Assembly: GCA_037176705.1 (NCBI GenBank)
Contig: CM073899.1
Location: 3,720,001-3,784,000, forward strand
Reading direction: 5' to 3'
From: Molossus alvarezi
Taxonomy: Eukaryota > Chordata > Mammalia > Chiroptera > Molossidae
Length of the DNA: 64,000 nt
A program made the translations under genes and the position numbers. Below the pieces are notes generated by a model. The model saw only the letters and a program-made list of their open reading frames with translations, had not been told where the DNA came from and did not search any database. Shown piece after piece: positions 1-11,774 of this stretch (positions are counted from its first letter, which is position 1; each line of letters begins with the position of its first letter).

Positions 1-2510
1 GGACCAGGAAGAGATAGAAAACTTGAACAGACCAATAACAACAGAAGAACTTGAAGATGTAATCAAGACTCTCCCAGCAAACAAAAGCCCAGGCCCGGAT
101 GGCTTCACAGGGGAGTTTTATCGAACATTCGAAGAAGAACTAACACCCATTCTTCTCAAACTCTTTCTAAAAATTCAAGAAGAAGGAAGACTTCCAAACT
201 CATTTTATGCAGCCAGCATAATTTTAATTCCAAAACCAGAAAAGACACTACAAACAAAGAAACCTACAGGCCAATATCCCTGATGAATGTGGATGCCAAA
301 ATCCTGAACAAAATACTAGCGATCGGATCCAGCAATACACCAAAAAAATTATTCACCATGACCAAGTGGGATTCATCCCAGGGACGCAAGGCTGGTACAA
401 TATTCACAAATCAATAAACGTGATATACCACATAAATAAAATAAAGACTAAAAACCACATGATCATATCAATAGATGCCGAAAAAGCCTTTCGCAAAATC
501 CAGCATCCATTTCTGATGAAAACGCTCAGCAGTGTGGGAATAGAGGGATCATATCTTGACATAATAAAGGCCATATATGAAAGACCTACAGCCAACATCA
601 TACTCAATTGGCAAAATGTAAAAGCATTTCCCTTAAGAACAGGGACAAGACAGGGATGCCCACTTTCGCTACTCTTATTTAACATAGTACTGGAAGTCTT
701 AGCCACAGCAATCAAACAAGAAAAAAAATAAAAGGGATCCAAACTGAAAAGGAGGAAGTGAAACTGTCATTATTCTCAGATGACATGATACCATACGTAG
801 AAAACCCCAAAGACTCCATCTAAAATTTACTAGACTTAATTAATGGATTTGGGAAGGTTTTAGGATACAAAATTAATGTCAAGAAATTGATGTCATTCTT
901 ATACACCAAGAATGAACTCACAGAAAGAGAAACTAAAAAAACAATCCCATTTACCATCATGGCAAAAAAATTAAGATATCTAGGAATAAACTTAACCACA
1001 GAAATAAAGGACCTATTCGCAGAAAACTGTAGGTCATTGAAAAAAAAAAATAGAGGAAGATATAAAAAAGTAGACGCACATACCCTGTTCATGGATTGGA
1101 AGAATTAACATCATTAAAATCATTAAAATGTCCATACTACCCAAAGCAATCTATAGATTCAATGCAATCCCCATCAAAATACCAATGGCATACTTCACAG
1201 AATTAGAACAAATACTTCAAAAGTTCATATGAAACCAAAAAAGACGTCAAATAGCCTCAGCAATCTTGAAAAAGAAGAACAAAGTTGAAGGGATCACATT
1301 ACCAGATTTCAGGTTATACTACAAAGCCACTGTAAACAAAACATCCTGGTACTGGCACAAGAACAGGCATATAGACCAGTGGAACAGAACAGAGAACCCA
1401 GAAATGGACCCAAGGCAATATGCTCAATTAATATTTGACGAAGGTGGCAAGTGCATACAGTGGAGTAAGGGCAGCCTCTTTTATAAATGGTGCTGGGAAA
1501 ATTGGACAGCTACATGCAAAAAAATGAAACTAGACCATCAACTTACACTCTACACAAGAATAAACTCAAAATGGATAAAAGACTTAAATGTGACTCATGA
1601 ATCCATAAAAATCCTGGAAGAAACTGTAGGCAACAAAATTTCAGACATCATATGCAGCAGAATTTTCACTGATACATCACCTAAGGCAACAGAAATAAAG
1701 GAGAAAATGAACACATGGGACACATCAAACTCAAAAGCTTCTGCACAGCGAAAGATACAATCATCAAAACAGAAAGGCTACCCACTGTATGGGAGAACAT
1801 CATTGCCAATGATATATCAGATAATGGGTTAATTTCCAATATATAGAGCGTGCTCATACATCTCAACAAAAGGAAGACAAAGAATCCAATTAAAAAATGG
1901 GCAGAGGAACTAAATAGACACCTCTCCAAACAGGACAGACAATGGCCAAGAGACATATGAAGAAATGCTCAACATCACTAATCATCAGAGAGATGCAAAA
2001 TAAAACAACAATGAGGTATCACCTCTCACCTGTCAGAATGGCAGCCATCAACAAATCATCAAACTACAAATGTTGGCGAGGGTGTGGAGAAAAGGGGACT
2101 CTAATACACTGCTGGTGGTAATGCAGACTGGTACAGCCACTATGGAAAACACTATGGTGTTACCTCAAACATTTAAAAGTTGAATTACCATTTGCCCCAG
2201 TGATCCCACTTCTAGGAATATACCCTAAGAAGCCTGAAATACAAATCGGAAAGACTATAGGTACCCCCATGTTTGTAACAGCACTATTTACAATAGCTAA
2301 GATCTGGAAACAGCCCACGTTTCCATCAGTAGACGAATGGATAAAGAAGCGGTGGTACATATACACAATGGAGTATTATGCAGCTGTAAGAAAGAAAGTC
2401 TCTTATCCTTTGAGACTACATGGAGGGACCTGGAAAGTATTATCCTAAGCGAAACAAGCCAAACAGAGAAAGACAAGTATCATATGATCTCATTTATTTG
2501 TAGAATATAA
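1..2510 (+). pseudogene. L1 ORF2 (reverse transcriptase) relic, frameshifted
   Basis: Translation gives L1 ORF2 reverse-transcriptase and C-terminal segments. They lie in different frames: about 23-283 in one, 366-731 in another, the catalytic block near 773-787 back in the first, 1266-1832 in another, and 2200 onward in a further one. At least four indels therefore separate them. The catalytic motif reads F-S-D-D (773-784), where L1 usually has F-A-D-D. An in-frame stop (TAA) follows at about 821. The C-terminal zinc-knuckle-like region (CWRGCGE type, near 2070-2110) and the closing HMISFICRI-stop (about 2480-2510) are recognisable. The copy cannot encode a functional protein. Confidence 0.92.
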
Positions 2511-2775
2511 TGAACATAACAGTCTGAGGAATGGGGTAGTCCCAGAGACGTGGAAGTGGGGTACAGACTGACAATCCCCAGAAGAAGGGGTGGTGGGGGA
2601 GAGATAAACCACAGAACTTATATGCATGTGTGCATGAACAATGGACATGGACAACAAAGCTGGGGACAGGGCAGGGAGGGAGGGGGAGGGGGGAATCAGT
2701 GGGGGGAAAAGGAGAAACATCTGTAACAAAAATTAATTAATTAATTAATAAAAACAGACAAACAAAACAAAAACA
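1..2775 (+). mobile_element. LINE-1 (young bat L1 lineage), 3' part, cut by window start
   Basis: Non-LTR retrotransposon in sense orientation. It enters the window within the ORF2 reverse-transcriptase region, runs through the ORF2 C-terminus (to about 2510) and the 3' UTR, and ends in an A-rich tail preceded by repeated TTAA units (about 2735-2780). The 3' UTR has a G-rich polypurine stretch (about 2585-2700), as is usual for mammalian L1. The same 3' end recurs at 5.7, 17.7, 29.1, 32.8 and, inverted, 58.0 kb, so this is one lineage amplified in this genome. The 5' end and left target-site duplication lie outside the window. A SINE follows almost directly at 2801. Confidence 0.95.
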
Positions 2776-2800
2776 AAAAGTCAAACAAGAAACCACATCC

Positions 2801-3018
2801 AGCTCAGCAGGTGTGGCTCAGTGGCTGAGTGTTGACCCTGCACCAAGAGGTCGCCAGTTCGATTCTCGTTCAGAGCACATGCCCAGGTTGTGGGTCCAAT
2901 CCCCAGTGTGGGGCGTGTAGGAGGCAGCCAACCTATGTTCTCTCTCATGGATGTTTCTATCTCTTTCTCTCCTTCTACCTTCCTCTCTCTCTAAAATCAA
3001 TAAAAAAAAATTTTTTTA
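2801..3018 (+). mobile_element. VES2-type tRNA-derived SINE
   Basis: The head reads GTGTGGCTCAGTGGCTGAG and is followed by an RNA polymerase III B-box-like GTTCGATTC, a CT-rich waist and the tail CTCTAAAATCAATAAAAA. Imperfect target-site duplications AGAAACCACATCC (2788-2800) and AGAGACCACACCC (3019-3031) bracket it. It landed just downstream of the L1 tail. It is the VES2 lineage, distinguished from VES1 by its AAAATCAATAAA tail. Confidence 0.92.
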
Positions 3019-3039
3019 AGAGACCACACCCAGGGTGAG

Positions 3040-3390
3040 GCAACAGTAGGTTGACCATTTTTTGTATGGAAAACAGTGCAATAATTAATAAATACTAATC
3101 TAAGAATGAACCTACTTTTGTGGATTCCATTTATATGAAATGTCTAGAAACAACAAATCTGTAGAGAGAAAGAATAGGTTCGTGGCTGCCTGGGGCTGGG
3201 GCGGGACCAGGAATATGCTGTCAACAGGCCTGAGGGTCTCACTGCAGGAGAGGACAATGTTCTCCAAGAGTTTCATGGGAACCCAAACATTACTTGGTAA
3301 AATTACCCAAAATGACTGCATTGTCTGTTTGAAGTGGGTGAGTTTTATGATATGTCAAATATACCTCAACACAGTGTTGTTTTTAAAGAA
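3040..3390 (+). mobile_element. Ancient L1M 3' end fragment
   Basis: It matches the typical 3' end of old placental L1s. The landmarks in order are ATTCCATTTATATGAAATG, a GTAGAGAGAAAGAATAGGTTCGTGG-like block leading to TGCCTGGGGCTGGGG, and finally GGTGAGTTTTATGATATG and ATACCTCAACACAGTG. It is highly diverged and non-coding. The exact subfamily and ends are uncertain. Confidence 0.65.
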
Positions 3391-3785
3391 GTGTAGTAAC
3401 ACGGCATGTGAAGGGTTCCCTGTATTTTCTCCGATTCTTCCTGGTCTGCTGCTGATCCTCCAAATATGACGAAGTGCGGGAAGAAAGTCTGTATTTCCTT
3501 GTGTGGTTTCCAGGGCGAAGGCGAGAAAACAGATGCCAGATTCTCCACTTCTAACCTGCAAAGCCCTCTGCAGACAGAACAAATCTAAAAGGAGAACAGT
3601 GGTCTGAGCGACCCAGGAGAGAGGTAGAAGTGGCAGAGACGAAGGAGGGAAATACTCGAGTTGTGGAGGCGTCTCCTTCAAGGGTGGCCAATGCCAGGCC
3701 TTTCTATGTTCTCCACCTGAGGGTCCTGCATCCGAGGAACCCATCGCTCTGCTCAGGCAGATCAGGAAATTAATCACCCTGCCCT
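3391..3785. other. Single-copy sequence, nothing recognised
   Basis: No coding potential, RNA gene or repeat recognised. Short open frames here have no family resemblance. Confidence 0.5.
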
Positions 3786-3797
3786 TCGCTCATCTCT

Positions 3798-4044
3798 CTT
3801 TTTTTTAATCCTCACCCGAGGACATTTTTCCATTTTTTGTTCAGATAGAGCGGGAGGGAGAGAGAGGAAGAGAGAGAGAGAGAAACATCGATGTGAAGGG
3901 ACACATCGAGTGGCTGCCACCCGCACGACCAACCAGGGCCGGGGACTAACTGCAACCGAGGTACGTGCCCTTAGCGGGAACCGAACCCGGGTCTCTCTGT
4001 ACCGCAGGCCGACGCTCCAACCGCTGAGCCAAACCGGCCAGGGC
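3798..4044 (-). mobile_element. VES1-type tRNA-derived SINE
   Basis: Read on the minus strand it starts GCCCTGGCCGGTTTGGCTCA at 4044, has a B box (GGTTCGGTTCCC type), a CT-rich waist, and the tail CTCGGGTGAGGATT plus A's. A perfect 12-bp target-site duplication TCGCTCATCTCT flanks it (3786-3797 and 4045-4056). Low divergence suggests a recent insertion. Confidence 0.95.
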
Positions 4045-4056
4045 TCGCTCATCTCT

Positions 4057-5716
4057 TCTGGGCCCAGTGCTTGGATGTTGAGGCAGGGGTGTTGGTGGGG
4101 AAAGAGTAGAATAAATGTGTGCCCTGATTTGCACCTAGGGTTTCTGCAAGTCAGGAGCCAACGGCACCCCCAGGAAATAGGAAAAGGGGGGAGGAAGAGA
4201 GGGTGGTGTGGCAGCAATGAGCATCCTCCCGAGAGACCTCTGGGTTTGAAAGTCCCTCTGGGCCCCCGTGGGGCGTGGAGGCTGAGAGAGCATGGTCACC
4301 CTCTGCAGATGGGCCTACAGTTGGGGTGGAGAGATTCTTTCCAGCAGGTCTTAGGCGGGCCATTCTCAAAACAGAAGTGACGAGAAGGGCCCAGGGAGTT
4401 GGCCAGAGCTTCAAGGAAGGTAGATGCCAAGGTGATGGTACATTCCATCCAGGTCACCATTAGCGACACCTCTTACTTAGTCTTGGGAGCGGAAATGATA
4501 GATGAATTATATAGAAAGTAAGGATCCAGATTAGGACTGAACAAACCAAGACCTGGATGGGACCAGGCAGTTGGAATAAGCCTCTAAAATGTAGAAATCC
4601 AACCCAGGAGGAAGGATAACAAGAAAACTCTGTGTGTGTGTAGGGGGGGGGGGGTCTCCTGAATACAGTTAAATTTCAAAATCAAATGACTAAAAAATAA
4701 CTGAACTTATTTCTACTTAGAAATGACTAGACTACATGTTTTACCTCAGGCAAAATATGAACTTAGAGACAAAAATCAAAGTGAATCATACAGAAAATAA
4801 CCAAATGGGCATTTAAGAGGCTTCTAATCTAAAACCAGCACTCTAACCCCACTGAGGTTCTCAAACTTGAGCTTGCAGAGGACGTGGTCCGGACACCGGC
4901 CTGCAGCTGGCCTGGGGTCTGGGCTGGCAGTCACTGCAAACCTGACAGCTGCCAGGGTCAGTCACCGCAGGAAGCAACCCACTGCAGAACGAGAAGACCT
5001 GGGAACTCATTTCTCACTTATTTTAATAATTTACAGACCGGGACAAAGGTTCACTTCTACAAACAGCGATTTCCGATCTTTCGGCCAGCCTCCCCCTGAA
5101 CTGTGGACTCTGGTGAAATACGTCTGTTCAGATGTTCTCACTGGTACGGGCAGAGAAGCTGTGTTTCAGTCCACTATTTTAACCTTTCTTGAATGGAGTG
5201 AAACTGGAAATTCTGTTGTTTTGTTTCTCTCATTTCCACACTAAACGGCCCTTGTCAGGCAAGGAAACGGTAGAGGTTGGCATTTGGTTTGTTTTGCTCA
5301 GCTTGAAGCATTTTTTCCGGATCCTGTTCAGTTTCAAGCATTTATAGCATACCAAATTATGTTAGTCAGCCCTATTCCATTTCTCAGACACTGATGGGCT
5401 TACATGATTTAGCTAGTAGCTGTAGCATTAAAACACACAGGAGTTCTATACACATGAGTGGAAAAATATTGGTAACTATTCAAACATAATTATCATTTGT
5501 GATCTCACACTCTGGCTTGGATCATACATCCACAGATGTAATATCACAGCATGGACTTCAAACAAGGAATGTGTTTGCACAGAAAAAAATGGGGAAAACT
5601 ATTTAAAACTGGAAGTCTGAAAACTTTTGATGACTGGCTCTGGTGTCTAATATGCTGGCAAAACCCCCCAAAAAGGTGTAAGGAAAAGATGTTTGCCACA
5701 AAGGTAAGTAAATACT
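4057..5716. other. Single-copy sequence with a G12 run
   Basis: No gene or interspersed repeat recognised. A short (GT)n tract followed by a run of about 12 G (4643-4654) is the only simple-sequence feature. Confidence 0.45.
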
Positions 5717-5729
5717 AAGAAAAACATCT

Positions 5730-6681
5730 ATCAACAAACAAGTGCAGGTGGGGATGTGGAGGAAAGGGGACTCTAGTGCACTGCTGGTGGGAATGCAGAC
5801 TGGTGCAGCCTCTATGGAAACAATATGGTGTTTCCTCAAAAAATTAAAAATGGCCCTGGCCGGTTTGGCTCAGCGGTTAGAGCATCGGCCTGAGGTCCAG
5901 AGAGACCCGGGTTCGGTTCCCGCTAAGGGCATATACCTCGGTTGCAGTTTGTTCCTGGCCCTGGTTGGGTCATGCGGGTGGCAGCCACTCGATGTGTCCC
6001 TTTCATGTCGATGTTTCTCTCTCTCTCTCTCCTTCTCACTTTATCTGGCAAAAAATGGAAAAATGCCCTTGAGTGAGGATAAAAAAAAGTTAAAAATGGA
6101 ACTGCCATTTTGCCCAGTGATCCCACTTCTAGGAATATACCCTAAGAAGCCTGAAACACAAATCGGAAAGAATATATGTACCCCCATGTTCATAGCAGCA
6201 CTATTTACAATAGCTAAGATCTGGAAACAGCCCAAGTATCCATCAGTAGACGAATGGATTAAAAAGTTGTGGTACATGTACACAATGGAGTACTACGCAG
6301 CTATAAGAAAGAAAGATCTCTTATCCTTTGAGATGGCATGGAGGGACCTGGAGAGCATTATGCTGAGTAAAAGAAGCCAGTCAGACAAAAACAAGTATCA
6401 CATGATCTCATTTATATGTGGAATCTAATGAACAAAATAAACTGATGAACAAAATAGATCCCGACATGAAACATGGAACAGACAGACAGATCTCAGAGGG
6501 AAGAGGGGAGGGGGCGAGAAGAGATAAACCAAAGAACTTATATGCACATATGCATTGCCCAAGGACACAGACAGTAGGATGGTGAAGGCCCAGGGCGAGC
6601 TGGGAACCAGGTGGTGGGGGGCAAGGGGAAAAATAAGGAGGGCATCTGTCATACTCTCAACAATAAAGATCAAAATAAGTA
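5730..6681 (+). mobile_element. 5'-truncated L1 3' end, split by a nested SINE
   Basis: The L1 C-terminal ORF2 and 3' UTR run from 5730 to 5853 and continue at 6100 to 6681. The VES1 SINE at 5854-6089 interrupts them. The 3' tail contains AATAAAGATCAAAATAAG. A 13-bp duplication AAGAAAAACATCT (5717-5729 and 6682-6694) marks the original L1 target site, so both boundaries are well defined. The coding part (around 6100-6428) resembles the L1 ORF2 C-terminus ending HMISFICGI but is a fragment only. Confidence 0.95.
5854..6089 (+). mobile_element. VES1 SINE nested in L1
   Basis: A complete VES1 element: head CCCTGGCCGGTTTGGCTCA, GGTTCGGTTCCCGC B box, CT waist, and GAGTGAGGATAAAAAAAA tail. It is flanked by TTAAAAATGG (5844-5853 and 6090-6099). 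Both copies of the duplication are L1 sequence, so the SINE jumped into an L1 already in place. Confidence 0.96.
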
Positions 6682-6694
6682 AAGAAAAACATCT

Positions 6695-7900
6695 CTATTC
6701 TCTAAGAAAATGTATCACGTCACAGTGATCAGGGACCAACCATCAGAAAGAGAGAAGGTGGAGCGGGGAGGCCGGCTCCCGACAGGCAGGAGACGACGCA
6801 GAGCCGGAGGGAGAGCGGAGGAGAGAGGAGAGGAGCGCTAATCCAGCCTCTGCTATTAATTAGATGGAACCATCCAAATTCAGGAGCTCGTCCAGGGAGA
6901 GGACTTGGGGTCGATTTATACTAATGGTTTGCGGGAAACGGCCAATGGGTGAAAGCCACGGCGTGCGAGAGGCTCGCTGCCCGGGCGCGAGCTGGGACCT
7001 CACTGAGACCGATGGGGAGAAAGATGGTGAACAGAGGGGACGCAGCCAACGAGCAAATACACTTTCCTCCGCATTGAAAACTGGGTCAATGTCCAGTTTG
7101 GCTTCAGGATCCCAAGTCCTCTGCGTCTCTGGCACAAGGATATTGGGGGCAGAGCTACTTGATTGTGTCTGTTGAGATCACATGTGGATCAAGTTGTAGG
7201 AACTCTGAGTGGCTTTTTAAAACATGGCCATCTCTTCTTCCTGTGCCAGGGGGGACTGAGGTGGCTGCTCTGCAGCGGCGTCCCTGTCAGGGGCCTCATG
7301 GTCATCAGAGGGCTGCCAGAGCTCAGGAGAGCACCACTGTCCAGGGCAACGGGGTACGGGGGGGGGGGACAGTGCCTCCTCTCACAGAGATTCTCCAGCC
7401 AGAGGGGTAGAACTGTTGGGTCGTCCAAACTGTTTTCAACTGTGTCCTAACTCAGATCCTTAGTATGAAATAAAACCAAGTGCAAGAACTTCCTAATCAA
7501 TTGCAGGGGATTTATTTCCGAAGACCTGAATGTCCTAGAAACCAGGCTAACCTTAGGCCCCTACTTTGTGTTATGCCCCTGCCAATCCAGCCTGCCATCT
7601 CACTCCTCTTCCAGGAGCCCTCCCTCGCCCTCAGCTTCTGCCTACAGGCAGGCAGTTGGCCAGGGAGCCAGCACGGACTGGGGGGTGACCTACATGTGCT
7701 CTCGGGGGCCTGATCGAAAAGACGACCTAGGCCCACCGGATTCCTCCCTCCAGAAATTAGACTGAAAGGCAGAGACAGAGATAGTCATGGTTGCAAATGA
7801 AAGGGCTCCACGAGGTCGAGGGGTCCTCTGTGAGCCGCCTTCATGTGCACAAGACGCTGTGACATGGCACGAGTTTGCAGAGTGAATGACGGGGGCCCAG
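6695..7900. other. Single-copy GC-moderate sequence
   Basis: No supported gene. It includes a purine-rich stretch around 6745-6840 and a G-run near 7349-7360. Several 60-100 codon frames exist on both strands but show no domain or family signature. Confidence 0.45.
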
Positions 7901-7903
7901 GAT

Positions 7904-8213
7904 GCACCTGTGTGTGTGTGTGTGCCCGTGCATGTGTGTGTGTCTGTGTGTGTGTGCCTGAGTGTATGTGTATGTCTGTGTGTCTGTGTGTGTCTGTCTG
8001 TATGTCTGTGTGTGCCTGTGTGTCTGTGTGATGCCTGTGTGTGTATGTGTGTGTCTAAGTGTGTTTGTCTATGTTTGTGTGTGTGTCTGTGTATGTATCT
8101 GTGTGTGTATGTGTGCATGTGTGTGTGTCTGAGTGTGTATGTGTCTATGCCTGTGTGTGCCTGTGTGTGTCTGTCTGTGTGTGTCTGTCTGTGTGTGTCT
8201 GTGTGTTTCTACA
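7904..8213 (+). repeat. Interrupted (TG)n microsatellite
   Basis: About 310 bp of TG/TGTC-type repeats with CTG, TATG and CCTG interruptions. It produces artificial low-complexity open frames rich in Cys and Val on the plus strand and His and Thr on the minus strand. Long alternating purine-pyrimidine tracts of this kind can form Z-DNA (established property; not tested here). Confidence 0.95.
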
Positions 8214-9856
8214 TGGTTCAAGAATCAGTAAGTGAAACAACAATAGGCCTGGTGAGTTGCCCACACTAAGGTAGTGGGAAAAAATGTTGTGCAGAGTTTT
8301 AAGAAATATCTGTTTATTTTATTTAAAAAGAGAATAAGATATTATGACCTTCTTTGAAAAAATCTTGACTACAGTTATGAGGCAGCAACTGCACAGTGTG
8401 GAACCGCAACCACTCCCCAGAAAGTTGCACTGAGTCCTTCATGTGAGCGACGGCGCTAAGGGTCAGGCCCAGCAGGCTCTGCCCGGTGGGAACCTAGAAA
8501 CCCTTTACAGAAGAAACACCGAGACTTGCTTTTCTTTTTTATTTCTGGTCCAAAGCAGCAGGTTTTCAAAGCAGAGAACAGTGCCAAAACGTGGCTGCCT
8601 GAGCATTTTGCCTGCTTATCGTCTAGACTCATTCAGTGCATTTTCCATGTTTCACAATATTTCCAGGTAAGTAGCATTCCAGAAACTACCTCGGGTGGCC
8701 CGCGTCCTCTGCCTGTGGCTGCACCTGGAGGTGCTGGTCAGCCCACCCTTAGGGCAGGCACATGACATTGGCTCGGGAATGCTGGGACACCTTCCAGGCC
8801 TCCCGGGAGGAGGCGAGAAGCCATCAGGACTTAGTAGACAAGCCGGGTAAAACGGGCTGCCCAGCATCTCAGATGTCTCAGGCTGTTCTGGGGGACTCCT
8901 GTCCGTGGCTGTCTCTGGCTGAGGGTTGGGATTCAGCCAGGACCGGCACCCAGGCCCTGGCTTCGTAGCTCGCGGGCATATGGGAGTTAGAGTGGTTCCC
9001 CTGACTTTGGGGGAGCCGGGGCCTCACCAGGCTGTGTGCCAGCACCATGCTTGGGGTTCTTAGTCTGATAATCACAGTTCATATCTGAGCAAGGTCATGG
9101 TTTGTTCCGCGCGGGAGACAGGCCAAGGGGTACAGCTTTCATGGCTCAGGGTCTGTGGCCAGCGAAGGTCAGTCACACAAACCAGGAAACTATTTTTGAT
9201 AACTTGGACTTGGAGAGACCAGCCTCGCTCTCTGCGAGCTATTTAAAACCTGCTCTAAATTCTCAGGCAGCGTCCGATCTTCTGATTACATGTTTACAAG
9301 CCAGCCCTCAAGCACCCGAGCGCGGTGCCTGCCACAGCCAGGACACCCGATGCTGCTCACCTTTCAGGGGAGTCCAGACGCTAGTGGAACAATCTCCATA
9401 AATATCTGTGCATGGAGGTGGCTGCGACAAACCCTGCACCGCCACCACCTGCCAGCAAGAGACAATTTTGTGTAAAGGACGACCATGCTTTACTCATAAG
9501 TCAGTGTTACACAGAATGCGAGGGTCAATGTGGCTTCCAAAGCAATGAAGGGAAGTGTGATACCTAGAATTCAAGCATGATAACCCTGCTCCATGATCAT
9601 TCTCATGTATACTTTACATAGCTACCAAACATTGTGAATTTCAAGTTGCAGGACTGAATCCGCAGGACTGGGGTTAGAACAGCAGACCTTCAAGCACAAG
9701 AATCAAAGTTGGCCGTATGATTACGGTTTCAAGCAGAAAATTGATGCGGCTTATTTTGAATTGAACACACACCCAATAATGTTTCTATAAGTATTTTGAG
9801 AATATTTTCTAAATGTGCGCAGGGAAAAGTAGAGATACGTATCCCAATATCAGCCT
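8214..9856. other. Single-copy sequence, nothing recognised
   Basis: No repeat family or gene recognised. Open frames of 60-99 codons on both strands lack any known domain. Confidence 0.4.
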
Positions 9857-9874
9857 CCCCCCCCCCCCCCCCCC
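9857..9874 (+). repeat. Homopolymer C18
   Basis: An uninterrupted run of 18 C. It is likely length-polymorphic and prone to sequencing error. Confidence 0.9.
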
Positions 9875-10910
9875 AGGAATAAGACACTAGGGAAAATATG
9901 AAAATATGTTGCCTGGGTAAATGGCATGACCCTCATCTTAAAGGTATCAGTAGAAACATTAAAAAATACTAAAGAGAATATTTTACTTTATTGCAATTAT
10001 TTCCTTTGAATTGAGCATGACTTACAAGTTCAATAGAGAAAGTACTAGAAGAATAGGATCTGATCAACTCCGTTCTTTAATGGAATGATCACGCAGATCT
10101 GTTTAAGGAGATACATGTTGTCCAAAACAATGTGATCACATTCACAAAGTATCTCATCTCAGAAATAGATGGATTAGATCATTTCTCCACTGTTGACTTG
10201 GCAACCCTCCCTCTTCACTTGGAATTTGGAGAGTCCTCACTGAGCGGTGCATGTCCTCCTGGGCACACATTTGCTGTGTCCCCCCGGGGTCTGACACTGA
10301 GCTTCTGCAAACGGACTGTGGGCAAAACCTACAAAAGCCATGTCCAGGCCCACACGAGCTCCTGTCTTCTCCACCCTCTCCTTATTGACCCCGGATGCCC
10401 CATGCTGGGGAGCACAGCCTCCCCGGAGAACTGGAATTTGGTCCCTGAATGACTATGGTCCCCTCCCCCCGAGTATCCTCACTGGCTGGGACATAAGTGA
10501 ACTGTAACAAACCTGCATTGTGTTAAATCTTTAAGGCCTGAGAACGGCTGGTCCAGCAGACAGCCTGCCCCAGTAGATAACCCAGTACAGAACATCAGGA
10601 GGCTTCAGATATGAGGGCAGAGCTGATGAATTGTTACAAACGCTAGACAGCTTGTTCTTTGAGTGGTCCCCTCCCCCAGCCATGTGTGTGCTACAGGACA
10701 CGTCTCTAAGTTGTGTCACAGAAAAGAAAGGCATCCCCTCATAGGCACAGTGGAGAAGGAATAAAGACTAAAATATATTAGAGCAAAAATAAATTCTAAG
10801 CAACACTACCCAAACAAGAATAAAGGGAAAAGGGATCAGAAGACAATCGACTATATTAATAAATAAAGCAAGTGCTAACAACAAGATAAGAAAACCAACA
10901 GAAGAAACAG
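9875..10910. other. Single-copy sequence, nothing recognised
   Basis: No gene or repeat supported in this stretch. Confidence 0.4.
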
Positions 10911-11025
10911 GGGAGATAAAAGGAGGGGGGAGGGGAGAGAAAGGGGGAGGGGAGAGAAAAGTAAGGGAGAGAAAGAGCGGGGGGGGGGACACACAGAGAG
11001 AGAGGGGGAGAGAAAGAGAGCGACC
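10911..11025 (+). repeat. Polypurine (GA/GGGGA-rich) tract
   Basis: About 115 bp almost wholly A/G on the plus strand, including an 11-G run near 10980. The minus-strand open frames across it are low-complexity artefacts. The flanks (10.75-11.35 kb) are A-rich and faintly resemble old L1 5' sequence, which I could not confirm. Confidence 0.75.
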
Positions 11026-11550
11026 AGGCCAGACCAAGAAAAGAAGACATTCTATAGGCTTCAGGCAGGAAAAAAGAAATTGAGGGACAGCATGATCCAA
11101 GCCAAAACCTGGTGGAGAAGTATATGAAGAAAACTTCTAAAGGGGGAAAACAAATACATAGAGCCCAAGGAGACTATATTCAACCAAGATGTCAGAATAG
11201 CAAATAGATCTTTACAATTAAAAGAACTCCAGGAGGATAGGACTTGCTGGGAGAAAACAAAAACAAACAAAAAGCAAAAGCAAATGAGTGAAATGGACAA
11301 TCTATATGCAAGAACTTGGGATGGGAGGAAACGCACCTGGATGTGGAACACACACTAAGCCAGTGTGGTCGAAACCACAGCAGGTGAGACCTGGTATAAT
11401 CCAGGAGGACAGCACGGGAGTGTTCCGGTCCCCTGGGGGTGCATGTGCGCAGGGTGGCCCCAGGCGGGGGCGGGCTCTGGGCCCAGCACTGATTTCCCTG
11501 CCTTGGCTGTTACTAAGGTCCTCATTTCCCATAGAATCTGTTTACCGTGA
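11026..11550. other. A-rich then single-copy sequence, unassigned
   Basis: A-rich sequence reminiscent of an old LINE 5' region, followed by GC-richer unique sequence. No confident assignment. Confidence 0.3.
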
Positions 11551-11564
11551 GAATAAGTAATTTT

Positions 11565-11759
11565 GTTTCTTTATTGAATTTAGAGAGGGAGAGGGAGAGA
11601 GAGAGAAACATCCATGAGAGAGAACATTGACTGGCCGCCTCCTGCATGCCCCCACTGGGGATCAGGCCCACAACCTGGGCATGTGCCTTGACCAGGAATC
11701 GAACCAGCGACCTCTTGGCGTAGGGTCGATGCTCAACCACTGAGCTACACTGGCCGGGT
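11565..11759 (-). mobile_element. VES2-type SINE
   Basis: On the minus strand it starts CCCGGCCAGTGTAGCTCAGTG at 11759 and has a GGTTCGATTCC-type B box and the CT waist. Its tail is AAATTCAATAAAG. Flanking near-repeats AATAAGTAATTTT (11552-11564) and AATAAGTACTTTT (11762-11774) are the target-site duplication. Confidence 0.92.
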
Positions 11760-11774
11760 GAAATAAGTACTTTT

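Noticed and set aside
5742..6428. 228-codon open frame with a start codon
   Set aside because: An L1 fragment fused in frame through a nested SINE. It is a chance chimera of two retroposons, not a gene.
7690..8269. His/Thr-rich and Cys/Val-rich open frames
   Set aside because: Direct translations of the TG microsatellite.
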